The position numbers and the translations under genes were made by a program. From Rhizobium sp. L43 (GTDB lineage: Bacteria > Pseudomonadota > Alphaproteobacteria > Rhizobiales > Rhizobiaceae), in assembly GCF_002531725.1 (NCBI RefSeq), contig NZ_NWSQ01000013.1, positions 62,001-126,000 of the forward strand: 64,000 bases of DNA, given 5' to 3'. The notes beneath the pieces were generated by a model. The model saw nothing but the letters and a program-made list of their open reading frames with translations. It had not been told where the DNA came from and searched no databases. Below are positions 43,250-51,939 of the stretch, in pieces. Every line of letters starts with the position of its first letter. Position 1 is the first letter of the stretch.

Positions 43250-43909
43250 ATGGTGTTCTGGATAGCGGGTGCGGTGGGATTGGCGATCGCTTATCTCCTT
43301 GGCTCCATACCGACGGGCTATCTGGCGGGTAAACTGCTCAAGGGCATCGATATCCGGGAGCATGGTTCCCATTCCACCGGAGCGACGAACGTGTTGCGAA
43401 CGCTCGGCAAATGGCCTGCCTTGGCGGTGCTGCTGGTCGATGTGCTGAAAGGCGTGGGAGCCGTCGTCTTTGCCCGCTGGTTTTATCCCTGGCTCACGAC
43501 GGCCTCATCAGCCACGCCACCGGCGGCGCTTGATCTGCAAAGCTTGGCGCCTTGGGCTGTTTGCCTGACAGGGCTTGCCGTGATGCTGGGGCATGGCCGT
43601 TCGGTCTGGTTGAATTTTACAGGTGGCAAATCCGTTGCGACGGGGCTCGGTGTGTTGCTGGCGATGTCGTGGCCCGTCGGTTTGGGTGCCGTGACGGTTT
43701 TTGGCCTTGCGCTGGCGGCCGCCCGGATTGTTTCCCTGAGTTCGATGCTGGCGGCGTTGACGGCCATCGCTCTCGTCTTTGGCTTGGAGCAGCCGCTGCC
43801 CTATAGGCTGCTGGTGATCGCCGGCGGCATTTACGTGATTGTGCGCCATCGCACCAACATTCGGCGGCTGCTGGCTGGGACGGAGCCTCGCCTGGGCAAG
43901 GTGGCCTAG
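43250..43909 (+). CDS. plsY: Glycerol-3-phosphate acyltransferase PlsY
   Basis: This 219-residue membrane protein has the PlsY motifs: GSIPTGYLAGKLLKGIDIRE (glycerol-3-phosphate site), GSHSTGATNVLRTLGK and LNFTGGKSVATGLGVL (acyl-phosphate site), with five membrane helices. It transfers the acyl group from acyl-phosphate to glycerol-3-phosphate, the first step of phospholipid synthesis. GAGG before the ATG at 43250 is nine bases away; a GTG at 43241 is an alternative. It is followed by a rhizobial intergenic palindrome and by gene remnants. Confidence 0.93.
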   Translation: MVFWIAGAVGLAIAYLLGSIPTGYLAGKLLKGIDIREHGSHSTGATNVLRTLGKWPALAVLLVDVLKGVGAVVFARWFYPWLTTASSATPPAALDLQSLAPWAVCLTGLAVMLGHGRSVWLNFTGGKSVATGLGVLLAMSWPVGLGAVTVFGLALAAARIVSLSSMLAALTAIALVFGLEQPLPYRLLVIAGGIYVIVRHRTNIRRLLAGTEPRLGKVA

Positions 43910-43969
43910 AACAATTCCAGGAAAGTGCGAAGCGATTTTCCGTCCTGAATTACGTAAAAACAATAGCTT

Positions 43970-44008
43970 AGAGCGGTTTCCTGGTTCCATGAAAAGCTGA
44001 ACCGCTCT
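43970..44008. repeat. Rhizobial palindromic repeat / terminator after plsY
   Basis: AGAGCGGTT (43970-43978) pairs with AACCGCTCT (44000-44008) around a 21-base loop. The upstream part, around 43921-43969 (GCGAAGCGATTTTCCGTCC and so on), resembles a mosaic repeat common between Rhizobium genes. It may terminate plsY and the remnant at 44047. Confidence 0.6.
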
Positions 44009-44046
44009 AGAATCGGAAAAGCACCAACTGCCAGAGGAAGCAGGTT

Positions 44047-44415
44047 TCAATCCTGCCGGACGATGGCGCCGATCGCATTGACGAGAAGGCGCGCCGCGGT
44101 CAGGGCCGACAGGCCTTCGATGTCGGCGGGAGGATAGAATTCGACAAGGTCAAATCCCGCAATCCTCGCCCGCCTGCCGAGACCGGCGATCAGGTCGATC
44201 ACCTCAGTGTAGGTGAGGCCGCCAGGAGTCCGCGCCGCCGCAGCAGGCAAGATGGCGGGATCGATGCTGTCGCAATCGAGGGTGACGACGACCCGGGCGC
44301 CTTCCGGAATATGCCGGAGAGCCGCCTCTGCGCCCTCAGCGTGAACCTCGCGAGCGGTCACGAAGCGGCTGCCATAGTGCAGTGCCGCATCTACATCGGC
44401 GGCGCGCGCGCTGCC
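44047..44415 (-). pseudogene. Agmatinase/arginase family, 3' fragment only
   Basis: The last 120 or so residues of an arginase-family enzyme are intact (VVVTLDCDSIDPAILPAAAA, PGGLTYTEVIDLIAGLGRRA, GFDLVEFYPPADIEG), including the second metal Asp region DCDSIDP. The family match stops at GSAR near 44405-44415, where the sequence continues as the opposite-strand MFS fragment. The first metal site and 5' end are missing, so no active enzyme is expected. A read-through frame from 44493 is antisense to the MFS fragment and not real. Confidence 0.8.
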
Positions 44416-44740
44416 GACGCTCACTTGCCTCGCCGGCTGCCTGCTCTTGCCACTGGTCTTCAGTTCGTGGCTCATCTGGCCGCTGGTTTTCATCTGGGGC
44501 GGGGTCTCCTTCGGGATCTACACCCTTTCGCTGATCCAGCTCGGCGAGCGTTTCACCGGTCAAGTCCTGATCGCCGGCAACGCCGCCTTCGCCTTCGTCT
44601 GGGGCATCGGCGGCATCGTCGGCTCGCCCGCGACAGGACTGGCGATGCAACTGATCGGGCATCAGGGGCTGCCGTCTTCCCTCGGCCTGCTCAGCTGTCT
44701 ATTGGCGGCATTGCTGATCGCTCGGAGACCGCAGGCCTGA
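44408..44740 (+). pseudogene. MFS transporter, 3' fragment only
   Basis: The last 110 residues of a major facilitator transporter are readable (LTCLAGCLLLPLVFSSWLIW, GGVSFGIYTLSLIQLGERFT, FVWGIGGIVGSPATGLAMQL), covering about three membrane helices, to the stop at 44740. The 5' part is missing; the fragment is joined directly to the agmatinase fragment on the other strand. Two genes originally divergent have lost both 5' ends and the promoter region between them. Confidence 0.8.
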
Positions 44741-44792
44741 CCAAGGCTTGCCCGGTGCCGCCCTGCCCCTCGTCGCAACGCAGCCCTGCCGA

Positions 44793-47636
44793 CTATCGGA
44801 CCGCCGCCGGCAACACTTCGAACTTCCAGAATTTTTCCGGGCCGAAATAGGTCGCGGCAAACGCGCGGATATCCTCGGCCGTGACCTTGTCGTAACCGCT
44901 GAGATTGTCGCGTATCCGGTCTAGACGGCGCGAATCCGTCTGAGCGCCGCGCAGATATTCAATCCAATATTCGTTGCCTTGCCGCTGATGCTTCAGTGTC
45001 TCGATGATCGGTTCGCGGGCGCGGGCGAGCTCGTCCGGGGAGACGTCATGCGACCTGAGATCATCGGCGATCTCGTCGACAAGGGCGTAGAAGCGCGCGA
45101 TCTTTGCCGGGTCCGTCTCGACGTAGAAATAGGCGTAGCCAAAGCCGGGGAGCTCCCTTGACAGGTTAACGTCACCCTCCAGGGCGTAGCTTGCTCCTTC
45201 TGCAATCCGAAACCGGTCGATCAGCCTGTTTTGGAAAATCTGGACGGCAACATTGGCGGTGAAGGATCGCGGCAGATCGGAGAGCAAATCGCCGATGGGA
45301 GCCCCGATGGTGGCGGCGGCACTATCCGCCCTGCCGCTATGGGTCCGCACAACGGGCTTGTTGTTCGCGGGAAACCGCACATTGCCCCGATCATTGCTCG
45401 GCGCCGTCTCCGGACGCGGCGGCAAAGCGCCGAAGGTTTCAGCTGTCAGCCGGATTGCGTCGTCCACCGTTACGTCGCCGACGATGGTAATATCGATCGG
45501 GCCGCTGGAAACCGCAGGCCGGAACAACGCCTCGAAATCTTCCGGCTTGGCGGCGGACAACTGGGCCCGATCCGGGAAGGTCCATCGCGGATCGCCGGAA
45601 TGCACGAGACCGCCGAGATCACGGCCGACAACGCCGCCGGGGGTCGCCTGATACTGATCGATACCGCTCAAATAGGCCTGCTGCACACGCTTGAACGCCT
45701 CGGGGCGGTAGGCGGGATCGGAGGTATAGGCGGTCATCAGCTGCAATTGCGTCGCAAGATCTTCCGTTCGTGTACGGCCGTCGAATTTGAAGGAGCTGTC
45801 GCCGACCGAGAAGTCGATGCCGACGATGTTGGCTGTCAGCGCTTTCTGTATATCCTGGTGATCCATGGCATTCACGCCGGACAGTGCGACGGCGGGAGAT
45901 GCCCAGATCGGGACGGGACGGTCATGCGGTAAATCCAGCCGGCCACGGCCGATATCTTCGCGCACCAGCACTTCGTTGGCGCGCAGCTTGGTCGGCTTGA
46001 CGGTCAACCGCACCCCGTTGGAAAAGCGCACCATGGTCAAGCCAAGATCGTCGACGGCGCGGCGTTCGACCACAGCGCCCGGCTCGCCGAAATGGGTGTA
46101 GGACCAAGCGACGTCGGCTGCACTGGATGGGGCCGAAACGGCAATGGCTTTCGAAGCATCATAGACTTGCCGAACCGTCTCGGCTCCGCCCTGCGGCGAT
46201 TGGGCGGTCTGCAGCACGAGCTGCGGACCGTTGCCGGAGAAAGCATGTTGCAGGGCCTGATTGACCTCGGCCGCGGTGACGCCGTTGGTTATCGTTTCGA
46301 ACAGCGAGAGGTCTTCGGCAGGCGAAGTGAAAACCTGATTGTCATCGACGCTGCTCGCCAGATTGGAGGCGATGTCGGTGGTTGTGCGCGTCGCGGCTCC
46401 GGCCGCGGCCGCCTGGAGGGCCGAGCGATATTCGAGGATTTCGCGATCGATCTCAGCCTGCGCAACGCCGAACTTTTGAATACGACGCTGTTCCTGGTCA
46501 ATGGCCGTCAGCGCCGCCCGCCATTTGTCCGGCTCGGAATTCGCCGCGATCAGGATGACATGCGCGGAATCGAGAAGATCCTGGGAGCCGACGCCCGCGC
46601 TGATGAAAGGCGCATCCGCCTTGCTGGCAAGGGCGCTCACCCGGCGTTTGAGCACCATAAGGCCGAGATCTTCGACAAGCTGGGTGCGGCGTTTGGCGAA
46701 CATATCGGGCGCGGCGTCATAGGGACGCGTCCAGGCGATCTGTATGTTGGTCACGCCGCCGGGAACGACGAGGACGTCGGCGCTTTCGCCTTTGGTCTCC
46801 AGCGTGCCGAGATCCGGTTGTGCCCGCGCCGGACCCACGGCCTTCCAGTCGCCGAAGCGCTGCCGGATTTCGCGTTCCATCGCGGCCGGGTCGATATCGC
46901 CCACCACCACCAGCGTTGCCCGGTCGGGGCGGTAATTGGCCCGGTAATAATCACGGACGAGGTCCACCGGCGCATTGCTGATGATATCGGCCTTGCCGAT
47001 CGGCGGGCGCATGGTCGCGCGCCGGCCGGCGAGCAGCGAATTCATGATGCCGAGCCCGGCGCGATACTGCGGCGTATCGCGCAGCCGCTCTTCCGACAGG
47101 ATGACGCCGCGTTCGCGATCAAGCGCGCCGCCATCAAGCGTCAACTCGCCCGCCGTCTCTCGCATCAGCATCAAGCCGGTCGAAACCGTGTCGGCATCGA
47201 CCTCGGGCAGATCGAGTGCGTAGACAGTTTCGTCATAAGAGGTATGGGCGTTGGTATCAGGTCCGAAGGCCAGGCCCTTGCGCTGTAGGATACGGATCAT
47301 CTCGCCTTCGGCGACATGCGTCGACCCCTTGAAGGCCATGTGCTCGAGAACATGCGCCAGACCCTGCTGGTTGTCGTTTTCCTCAAGTGAACCGGAGCCA
47401 ATGCGAAAACGGATCGCCGCCTGTCCGGGCGGCGTGGCATTGCGCATAATCGCAAACCGCATACCGTTGGCGAGCGTGCCGAAATGGACGTTGGAGTCGG
47501 CTTTAAGATCGCTTTGAGTCTGCGGCCAGGGCGTGGACAGGGTGTCCGCATAGGCCGGCGAGGTGAAGTTTGCGAGAAGGGAAATCGCAGTGAGAAACCA
47601 CCAGGCGGCGGAGCATTCCATGTGTTTGTGAGGCAT
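44793..47636 (-). CDS. M16-family zinc protease (two-domain, exported)
   Basis: This 947-residue protein has a signal region (WWFLTAISLLANFTSPAYAD) and two M16 peptidase halves. The zinc motif HxxEH is in GLAHVLEHMAFKGS near residue 95, with the third ligand Glu in ERGVILSEERLR. The second half (residues 500-900) lacks the motif, as expected for the inactive M16 partner half. It degrades peptides in the periplasm. Three in-frame ATGs are possible (47717, 47657, 47636); 47636 has GGACGAG upstream and gives the cleanest export signal. Confidence 0.88.
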   Translation of the reverse strand: MPHKHMECSAAWWFLTAISLLANFTSPAYADTLSTPWPQTQSDLKADSNVHFGTLANGMRFAIMRNATPPGQAAIRFRIGSGSLEENDNQQGLAHVLEHMAFKGSTHVAEGEMIRILQRKGLAFGPDTNAHTSYDETVYALDLPEVDADTVSTGLMLMRETAGELTLDGGALDRERGVILSEERLRDTPQYRAGLGIMNSLLAGRRATMRPPIGKADIISNAPVDLVRDYYRANYRPDRATLVVVGDIDPAAMEREIRQRFGDWKAVGPARAQPDLGTLETKGESADVLVVPGGVTNIQIAWTRPYDAAPDMFAKRRTQLVEDLGLMVLKRRVSALASKADAPFISAGVGSQDLLDSAHVILIAANSEPDKWRAALTAIDQEQRRIQKFGVAQAEIDREILEYRSALQAAAAGAATRTTTDIASNLASSVDDNQVFTSPAEDLSLFETITNGVTAAEVNQALQHAFSGNGPQLVLQTAQSPQGGAETVRQVYDASKAIAVSAPSSAADVAWSYTHFGEPGAVVERRAVDDLGLTMVRFSNGVRLTVKPTKLRANEVLVREDIGRGRLDLPHDRPVPIWASPAVALSGVNAMDHQDIQKALTANIVGIDFSVGDSSFKFDGRTRTEDLATQLQLMTAYTSDPAYRPEAFKRVQQAYLSGIDQYQATPGGVVGRDLGGLVHSGDPRWTFPDRAQLSAAKPEDFEALFRPAVSSGPIDITIVGDVTVDDAIRLTAETFGALPPRPETAPSNDRGNVRFPANNKPVVRTHSGRADSAAATIGAPIGDLLSDLPRSFTANVAVQIFQNRLIDRFRIAEGASYALEGDVNLSRELPGFGYAYFYVETDPAKIARFYALVDEIADDLRSHDVSPDELARAREPIIETLKHQRQGNEYWIEYLRGAQTDSRRLDRIRDNLSGYDKVTAEDIRAFAATYFGPEKFWKFEVLPAAVR

Positions 47637-47797
47637 TCTCGTCCGGGCGATGCGCATGAAGGGGGTGGATATGGTGATCCGACTATTCCACGGGTTGCAT
47701 TTCGCTTCAACTTCCATGTGTGTGAACGAGGAAGAAGCCGAAGCCGCCTCCCCAATTGTCGGACTCAGGTGTCAGAACAATGTCATCGAAACCCTCT

Positions 47798-47837
47798 AAA
47801 GCGCGTCGCACCGAATTTGATTCATGCGAGGCGCTTT
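47798..47837. repeat. Palindromic repeat in the leader of the LacI gene
   Basis: AAAGCGCGTCGCA (47798-47810) pairs with TGCGAGGCGCTTT (47825-47837), one mismatch in 13, around a 14-base loop. It resembles the AAAGCGCG...CGCGCTTT element after holB. The putative ribosome site GAGG of the LacI gene lies in the 3' arm, so the hairpin could limit its translation. Confidence 0.65.
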
Positions 47838-47839
47838 CG

Positions 47840-48820
47840 ATGGCGACATTGCAGCAGGTCGCGTTCCGGGCCGGATGTTCGCTGGCGACCGCAAGCCGCG
47901 TTCTCAACCGCAACGGGCCGGCCAGCGACCTGATGGTGCGCAAGGTACGCCGCGCCGCCGCCGAACTCGGCTATCGCCCGGCCGGCCATTCCGTCGGCCG
48001 GCTCGGACGCAGGCCGGTGGTCGGCGTACTGATCCCGAGCATCACCAATCCGGTCTTTGCCTCGTCGCTGTCGAGCATCCAGAACCGCATGCTGGTGGCC
48101 GGCCATGGTGTTTTGATCGCCCAGTCGAATTACGATCCGGCGCGGGAAGCCGATGCCGTCGCGGCCCTCCTCAACGACCGGCCGACCGGGCTGATCCTGA
48201 CCGTCTGCGATCCATCGACCAGCGAGGCGCTGCTGGCCAGGCTCCCGCCGACCGTGCTGCTCCACAACCTGCCGACGGCACAGTTTCCGGCGGCCGTCAC
48301 CGCCGACAATCGCGGCGCCGGCCGGGAGATCGCGACCTTTCTGATTGGCCTCGGCCATTGCCGCATTCTGTTTCTCTCCGGCAATTTTGCCGCCTCCGAC
48401 CGGGCGCGGCTTCGCTACCAGGGTTATCTCGACGCGATGGCCGAGAACGGGCTGACACCGCTCGATGCCCTGCAGATCCCCTTCGTCGGCGGCTATGACC
48501 AACTCGATCTCAGCGCCGCGATGTCAGCGCTTGCGCCGACGGCGATCATCGCCTCCAACGATCTTCTGGCGCTCGGCGTCATCGGCGCGCTGAAGCGCGA
48601 GGGGCTTTCGGTACCGAGCGATGTTTCGGTCGCCGGTTTCGATGGCATCACCATCGGCCGGCTGATCGACCCGCCGCTGACAACAATCGAAATGCCGGAT
48701 GCCAGCATGGGGGCGACGGCCGCCTCGCTGCTCCTCGACATGGCGGAGAACGCCGCCCCTGCCCGCCATCTTGATGTCGCCTATACGCTGCGCCGCGGCG
48801 GCACGGTGCGCGCCATCTGA
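47840..48820 (+). CDS. LacI-family transcriptional regulator
   Basis: This 326-residue protein has the LacI helix-turn-helix at its very start (MATLQQVAFRAGCSLATASR, VLNRNG) and a periplasmic-binding-protein-like effector domain (PVVGVLIPSITNPVFASSLS, AIIASNDLLALGVIGALKRE, DVSVAGFDGITIGRLIDPPL). It probably controls the ABC-transporter operon that converges on it from the right. The ATG at 47840 puts the HTH at the usual place; 47780 would add 20 residues encoded by a palindromic repeat. Confidence 0.88.
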   Translation: MATLQQVAFRAGCSLATASRVLNRNGPASDLMVRKVRRAAAELGYRPAGHSVGRLGRRPVVGVLIPSITNPVFASSLSSIQNRMLVAGHGVLIAQSNYDPAREADAVAALLNDRPTGLILTVCDPSTSEALLARLPPTVLLHNLPTAQFPAAVTADNRGAGREIATFLIGLGHCRILFLSGNFAASDRARLRYQGYLDAMAENGLTPLDALQIPFVGGYDQLDLSAAMSALAPTAIIASNDLLALGVIGALKREGLSVPSDVSVAGFDGITIGRLIDPPLTTIEMPDASMGATAASLLLDMAENAAPARHLDVAYTLRRGGTVRAI

Positions 48821-48836
48821 AGCTTGCGAAATAGGA

Positions 48837-48867
48837 GGGGCCGCCACGCGTTCGGCGTGGCGGCCCC
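48837..48867. terminator. Bidirectional hairpin between LacI gene and ABC operon
   Basis: GGGGCCGCCACGC pairs with GCGTGGCGGCCCC around the loop GTTCG (48850-48854), a 13-bp perfect stem between two converging stop codons. T runs are short, so strength depends on the stem. Confidence 0.7.
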
Positions 48868-48891
48868 TGCCCTATGCCTCGAGAAGAATGA

Positions 48892-50157
48892 TCAGCTGCG
48901 CGGCAGCATGCCTTCGACGTCAGCGGCTGCGTCGTCGAGCGCTTCCTTCGGCTCGGCCGACTGGTCGACGATGCGCGAGAGGTTGTCGACGATCGTCTGT
49001 GTGACCTTGACGCCGTTCGAGCCGGGAAAGGCATACCAGGGGATCATCACCGGCATCTGGCTGAGGCCTGCCTGGAACAGCGGGTTCTGCTGGTAAAAAT
49101 CGCCGAGATAATCGGCCGACTTTGCAGCCAGTTCGTTGTTCGGGACATAACCGGTGCCGGGCACGACGACGGAGGCGCCGTAAGGGCCCGCGGCGAATTT
49201 TGCGAACTTCCAGGCGGCATCCTGCTTGGCGGCGTCATGCGTCAGGATGACGACGGCGTTGCCGCCCGTGGGAAGGCGGCCGTTGACCGGATCGATCAGC
49301 GGGATTTTTGCGGTGCGCAGATCGAACTTGCTGCCGACATTCTTGATGGTGTTGCGCAGCGCGCCCGTCGTCTGGAATTCGAAACCGACCTTGCCGGCTG
49401 CGAAAGCCTGTTCGCCGGCGGGCTTGGTGAAGACAGGCATGCCGCCTTCGCTAACCAGGCGATGCAGGACTTCGACGGCCTTCTGGCCTTCCGGACCGTT
49501 GAAGGCAACCTTGCTTTCATCGTCGCTCAGCATCTTGCCGCCGGCGCCGAAGAGCAGGGCCGAAAACATCCAATCGTCGCCCTGCCAGCGGAAATCGATA
49601 CCGTCGACGCCGTTGCCAAGCGCCTTGATCTTGCCGCCGAGCGCGATGACCTCATCCCAGGTCTTCGGGGGATTGTCGGGATCGCCACCGGCCGCTTTCA
49701 CGAGATCGGCATTGTAGTACATGATCGGGTTGGAGGTGGCGAAAGCCAAGCCCACCTGCTTGCCCTTAACCTGGGCGAGCTTGAGGATCGTGTCGGAGAA
49801 GCCCTGCTCGGCCATGTTGCCGTCTTTCTTGACGAGCGGGCCGAGGTCGACGGCGACGTCGCGCTCGTCGAGCATGCGCAGACGATTGAGGCCGATGAAG
49901 GTGACATCGGGCATTTCGCTGGTGCCGACCTGGCGAAGGATCGTCTGGATGCCCTCTTCATAAGTTGCCGAGGGGCTCGCGAACTGGATCTTGATGTCGG
50001 GGTTTTCTGCCATGAACTTCTTCGAGATCGTGTCCATCACGTCCTTGAAGAAGCCCGGCATCGGGTAATGAACCGTCAGCGTCGTCTCGGCATGCGCGGG
50101 AAGCGCGATTGCCAAGGATACGGCTGCTGCGGCGAGAAGCTGGGTGATAGGTTTCAT
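48892..50157 (-). CDS. ABC transporter substrate-binding protein (UgpB/sugar type)
   Basis: This 421-residue exported binding protein has a signal peptide ending at AHA (about residue 23) and the family 1 extracellular solute-binding fold (LTVHYPMPGFFKDVMDTISK, NPDIKIQFASPSATYEEGIQ, MPDVTFIGLNRLRMLDERDV). Family 1 members bind oligosaccharides or glycerol-3-phosphate derivatives. It is the last gene of a five-gene operon with a metallophosphoesterase first. Confidence 0.9.
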   Translation of the reverse strand: MKPITQLLAAAAVSLAIALPAHAETTLTVHYPMPGFFKDVMDTISKKFMAENPDIKIQFASPSATYEEGIQTILRQVGTSEMPDVTFIGLNRLRMLDERDVAVDLGPLVKKDGNMAEQGFSDTILKLAQVKGKQVGLAFATSNPIMYYNADLVKAAGGDPDNPPKTWDEVIALGGKIKALGNGVDGIDFRWQGDDWMFSALLFGAGGKMLSDDESKVAFNGPEGQKAVEVLHRLVSEGGMPVFTKPAGEQAFAAGKVGFEFQTTGALRNTIKNVGSKFDLRTAKIPLIDPVNGRLPTGGNAVVILTHDAAKQDAAWKFAKFAAGPYGASVVVPGTGYVPNNELAAKSADYLGDFYQQNPLFQAGLSQMPVMIPWYAFPGSNGVKVTQTIVDNLSRIVDQSAEPKEALDDAAADVEGMLPRS

Positions 50158-50182
50158 CGCTCGTTCTCCTGGTTGAAGCCGG

Positions 50183-51019
50183 TCAGCCTTTGAGACCGGT
50201 CATGGTGATGCCCTCGACGAAACGCTTCTGCGCAAGCAGGAAGGCAGCGACGAGGGGAAGGGTAATGATGAGGGTCGCCGCCATCAGCGCGCCGTAGTCG
50301 TCGCCGGCTTCGGCGGCGCGGAAATACATCAGGCCGAGCGGCGGCGTGGCGTAGTCCTGCTTGCTGATGACGATCAGCGGCCAGTAGAGATCGTTCCAAT
50401 GGGCGACGACCGAGAAGATGGCGAAGGCGGTGACCGCTGGCCAGGCATTCGGCACGATGACGCGGGCGACGATGCCGAGCTCCGACATGCCGTCGAGACG
50501 GGCGGCATGGATGAGATCATCCGGCATGGCGCGGAAGAACTGCAGGAACATGAAGATCGCAAAGACCGAAATGGTGAAGGGCGCGACCAGGGCGGCATAG
50601 CTGTTGAGCAGCGAGGCGCTGTCGAAGGCGACATAGAGCGGCAGCGCCGTCGCATGGATCGGCACCAGCAGGCCGAGCATGACCAGCACCATCATGGCGC
50701 GGGCTGCGCCGAAGCGCAGCTTCGCCATGGCGTAGGCGCAGGGGATTGCCACCAGCACCTGGAAGAAGAAGATCAGCCCGCAGACGACGACGCCGTTCCA
50801 CAGCAGCCGCGCCATCGGCACCCGGCTCAAGGCCTTGGCGAAGTTCTCGACATAGGTGAAGTGCGCCGGGATCAACGACAGCGACGAGGTGAAGATGTCG
50901 CTTTGGGCCTTACCTGCCGTTGAGATCATGAAGATGTAAGGCGCCAGGAAGATGATCGCGCCTAAGGAAAGCAAGGTGAGACGGATGATCCTGCCGAGGG
51001 AAAAAGCGCTGGCCATCAT
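50183..51019 (-). CDS. ABC transporter permease (MalG/UgpE type)
   Basis: This 278-residue protein has six membrane helices and the EAA-type loop (AARLDGMSELGIVARVIVPN, contacting the ATPase). It opens FSLGRIIRLTLLSLGAIIF. It forms the importer channel with the permease encoded just upstream, whose stop overlaps its start (ATGATG at 51019-51014). Confidence 0.92.
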   Translation of the reverse strand: MMASAFSLGRIIRLTLLSLGAIIFLAPYIFMISTAGKAQSDIFTSSLSLIPAHFTYVENFAKALSRVPMARLLWNGVVVCGLIFFFQVLVAIPCAYAMAKLRFGAARAMMVLVMLGLLVPIHATALPLYVAFDSASLLNSYAALVAPFTISVFAIFMFLQFFRAMPDDLIHAARLDGMSELGIVARVIVPNAWPAVTAFAIFSVVAHWNDLYWPLIVISKQDYATPPLGLMYFRAAEAGDDYGALMAATLIITLPLVAAFLLAQKRFVEGITMTGLKG

Positions 51020-51939
51020 GTGTAATGCACCCGGCGATCAAGAACGCGGTACTGCAGGAACATCAGCACCACCAGGATCAGCAGGAAGACCACCGTCATC
51101 GCCGAGGCATAACCGACGCGCAGATAGACGAAACCTTCCTGGTAGATGGTAAAGAGCAGCACTTCCGACGCCTTGTTCGGGCCGCCGTCCGTCAGCGTCT
51201 TGACCGTCTCGAAGACCTTGACGGCATTGGTGATGCTGATGGTGATGACGAAGAGCGTCGTCGGCCCGAGCATCGGCCAGGTCACCAGCAGGAAGCGGTC
51301 GAGAGAAGATCTGGCGCCGTCCACTTCGGCGGCTGCGTAAAGCTCGCGCGGGATCGCCGTCAGGCCGGCCAGGAACAGCACCATGTTGAAGCCGGCCGAT
51401 TGCCAGACACCGATGATCGACAGGCTGTAAAGCACCGTGCCGGAGCTGCCGAGCCAGTTCGGGCCGGGAAGGCCGACAAGGGCAAGCAGCGCGTTGAGCG
51501 GGCCGATTGTCGGGTGGAACATATATTGCCAGACGGTCGCCATGGCGACGATCAGCGAGGCGACCGGCAGGAAATAGGCGGTGCGGAAGAAGCTGCGCGC
51601 CGCCGTCTCGCTCTCGATCAGCATGGCGATGCCGAGGCCTAGAAGGATCGAGACGGGTGCGACGATCGCCGTATAGACCGTCGTATTCCACAGCGACTTG
51701 CGAAATGTGCGGTCGGTGATCAGGTGCGCGTAATTCTCGAAGCCGACGAAACGGAACTTGCCGTAGCCGAGTTCGAAGTCGGTAAAGCCGAGCACGACGA
51801 CAGATGCGACCGGCAGCAGCACGAAAAGGAACAGCAGGATCATCGCCGGCAGCACCAGCATCCAGGCGATGCGGGCCTCGCTGCGGCGATGGGCAATGGC
51901 GGAATTGCCCGGGATGGCCATTGAGGCGACGCTAGCCAT
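51016..51939 (-). CDS. ABC transporter permease (MalF/UgpA type)
   Basis: This 307-residue protein has six membrane helices and the EAA loop (AAAEVDGARSSLDRFLLVTW), typical of MalF/UgpA. It opens SVASMAIPGNSAIAHRRSEA. The start at 51939 overlaps the ATPase gene stop by eight bases, with GGGAG upstream, so the two are translationally coupled. Confidence 0.92.
   Translation of the reverse strand: MASVASMAIPGNSAIAHRRSEARIAWMLVLPAMILLFLFVLLPVASVVVLGFTDFELGYGKFRFVGFENYAHLITDRTFRKSLWNTTVYTAIVAPVSILLGLGIAMLIESETAARSFFRTAYFLPVASLIVAMATVWQYMFHPTIGPLNALLALVGLPGPNWLGSSGTVLYSLSIIGVWQSAGFNMVLFLAGLTAIPRELYAAAEVDGARSSLDRFLLVTWPMLGPTTLFVITISITNAVKVFETVKTLTDGGPNKASEVLLFTIYQEGFVYLRVGYASAMTVVFLLILVVLMFLQYRVLDRRVHYT

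Noticed and set aside
44412..44493. Extended N terminus of the agmatinase fragment
   Set aside because: This part is antisense to the MFS fragment and unrelated to arginase-family sequence, so it is not a real start.
46092..47288. Long open frame on the plus strand opposite the M16 protease
   Set aside because: It is the antisense of a GC-rich gene with a clear catalytic motif, and its translation has no recognisable domain; the frame is a codon-bias shadow.
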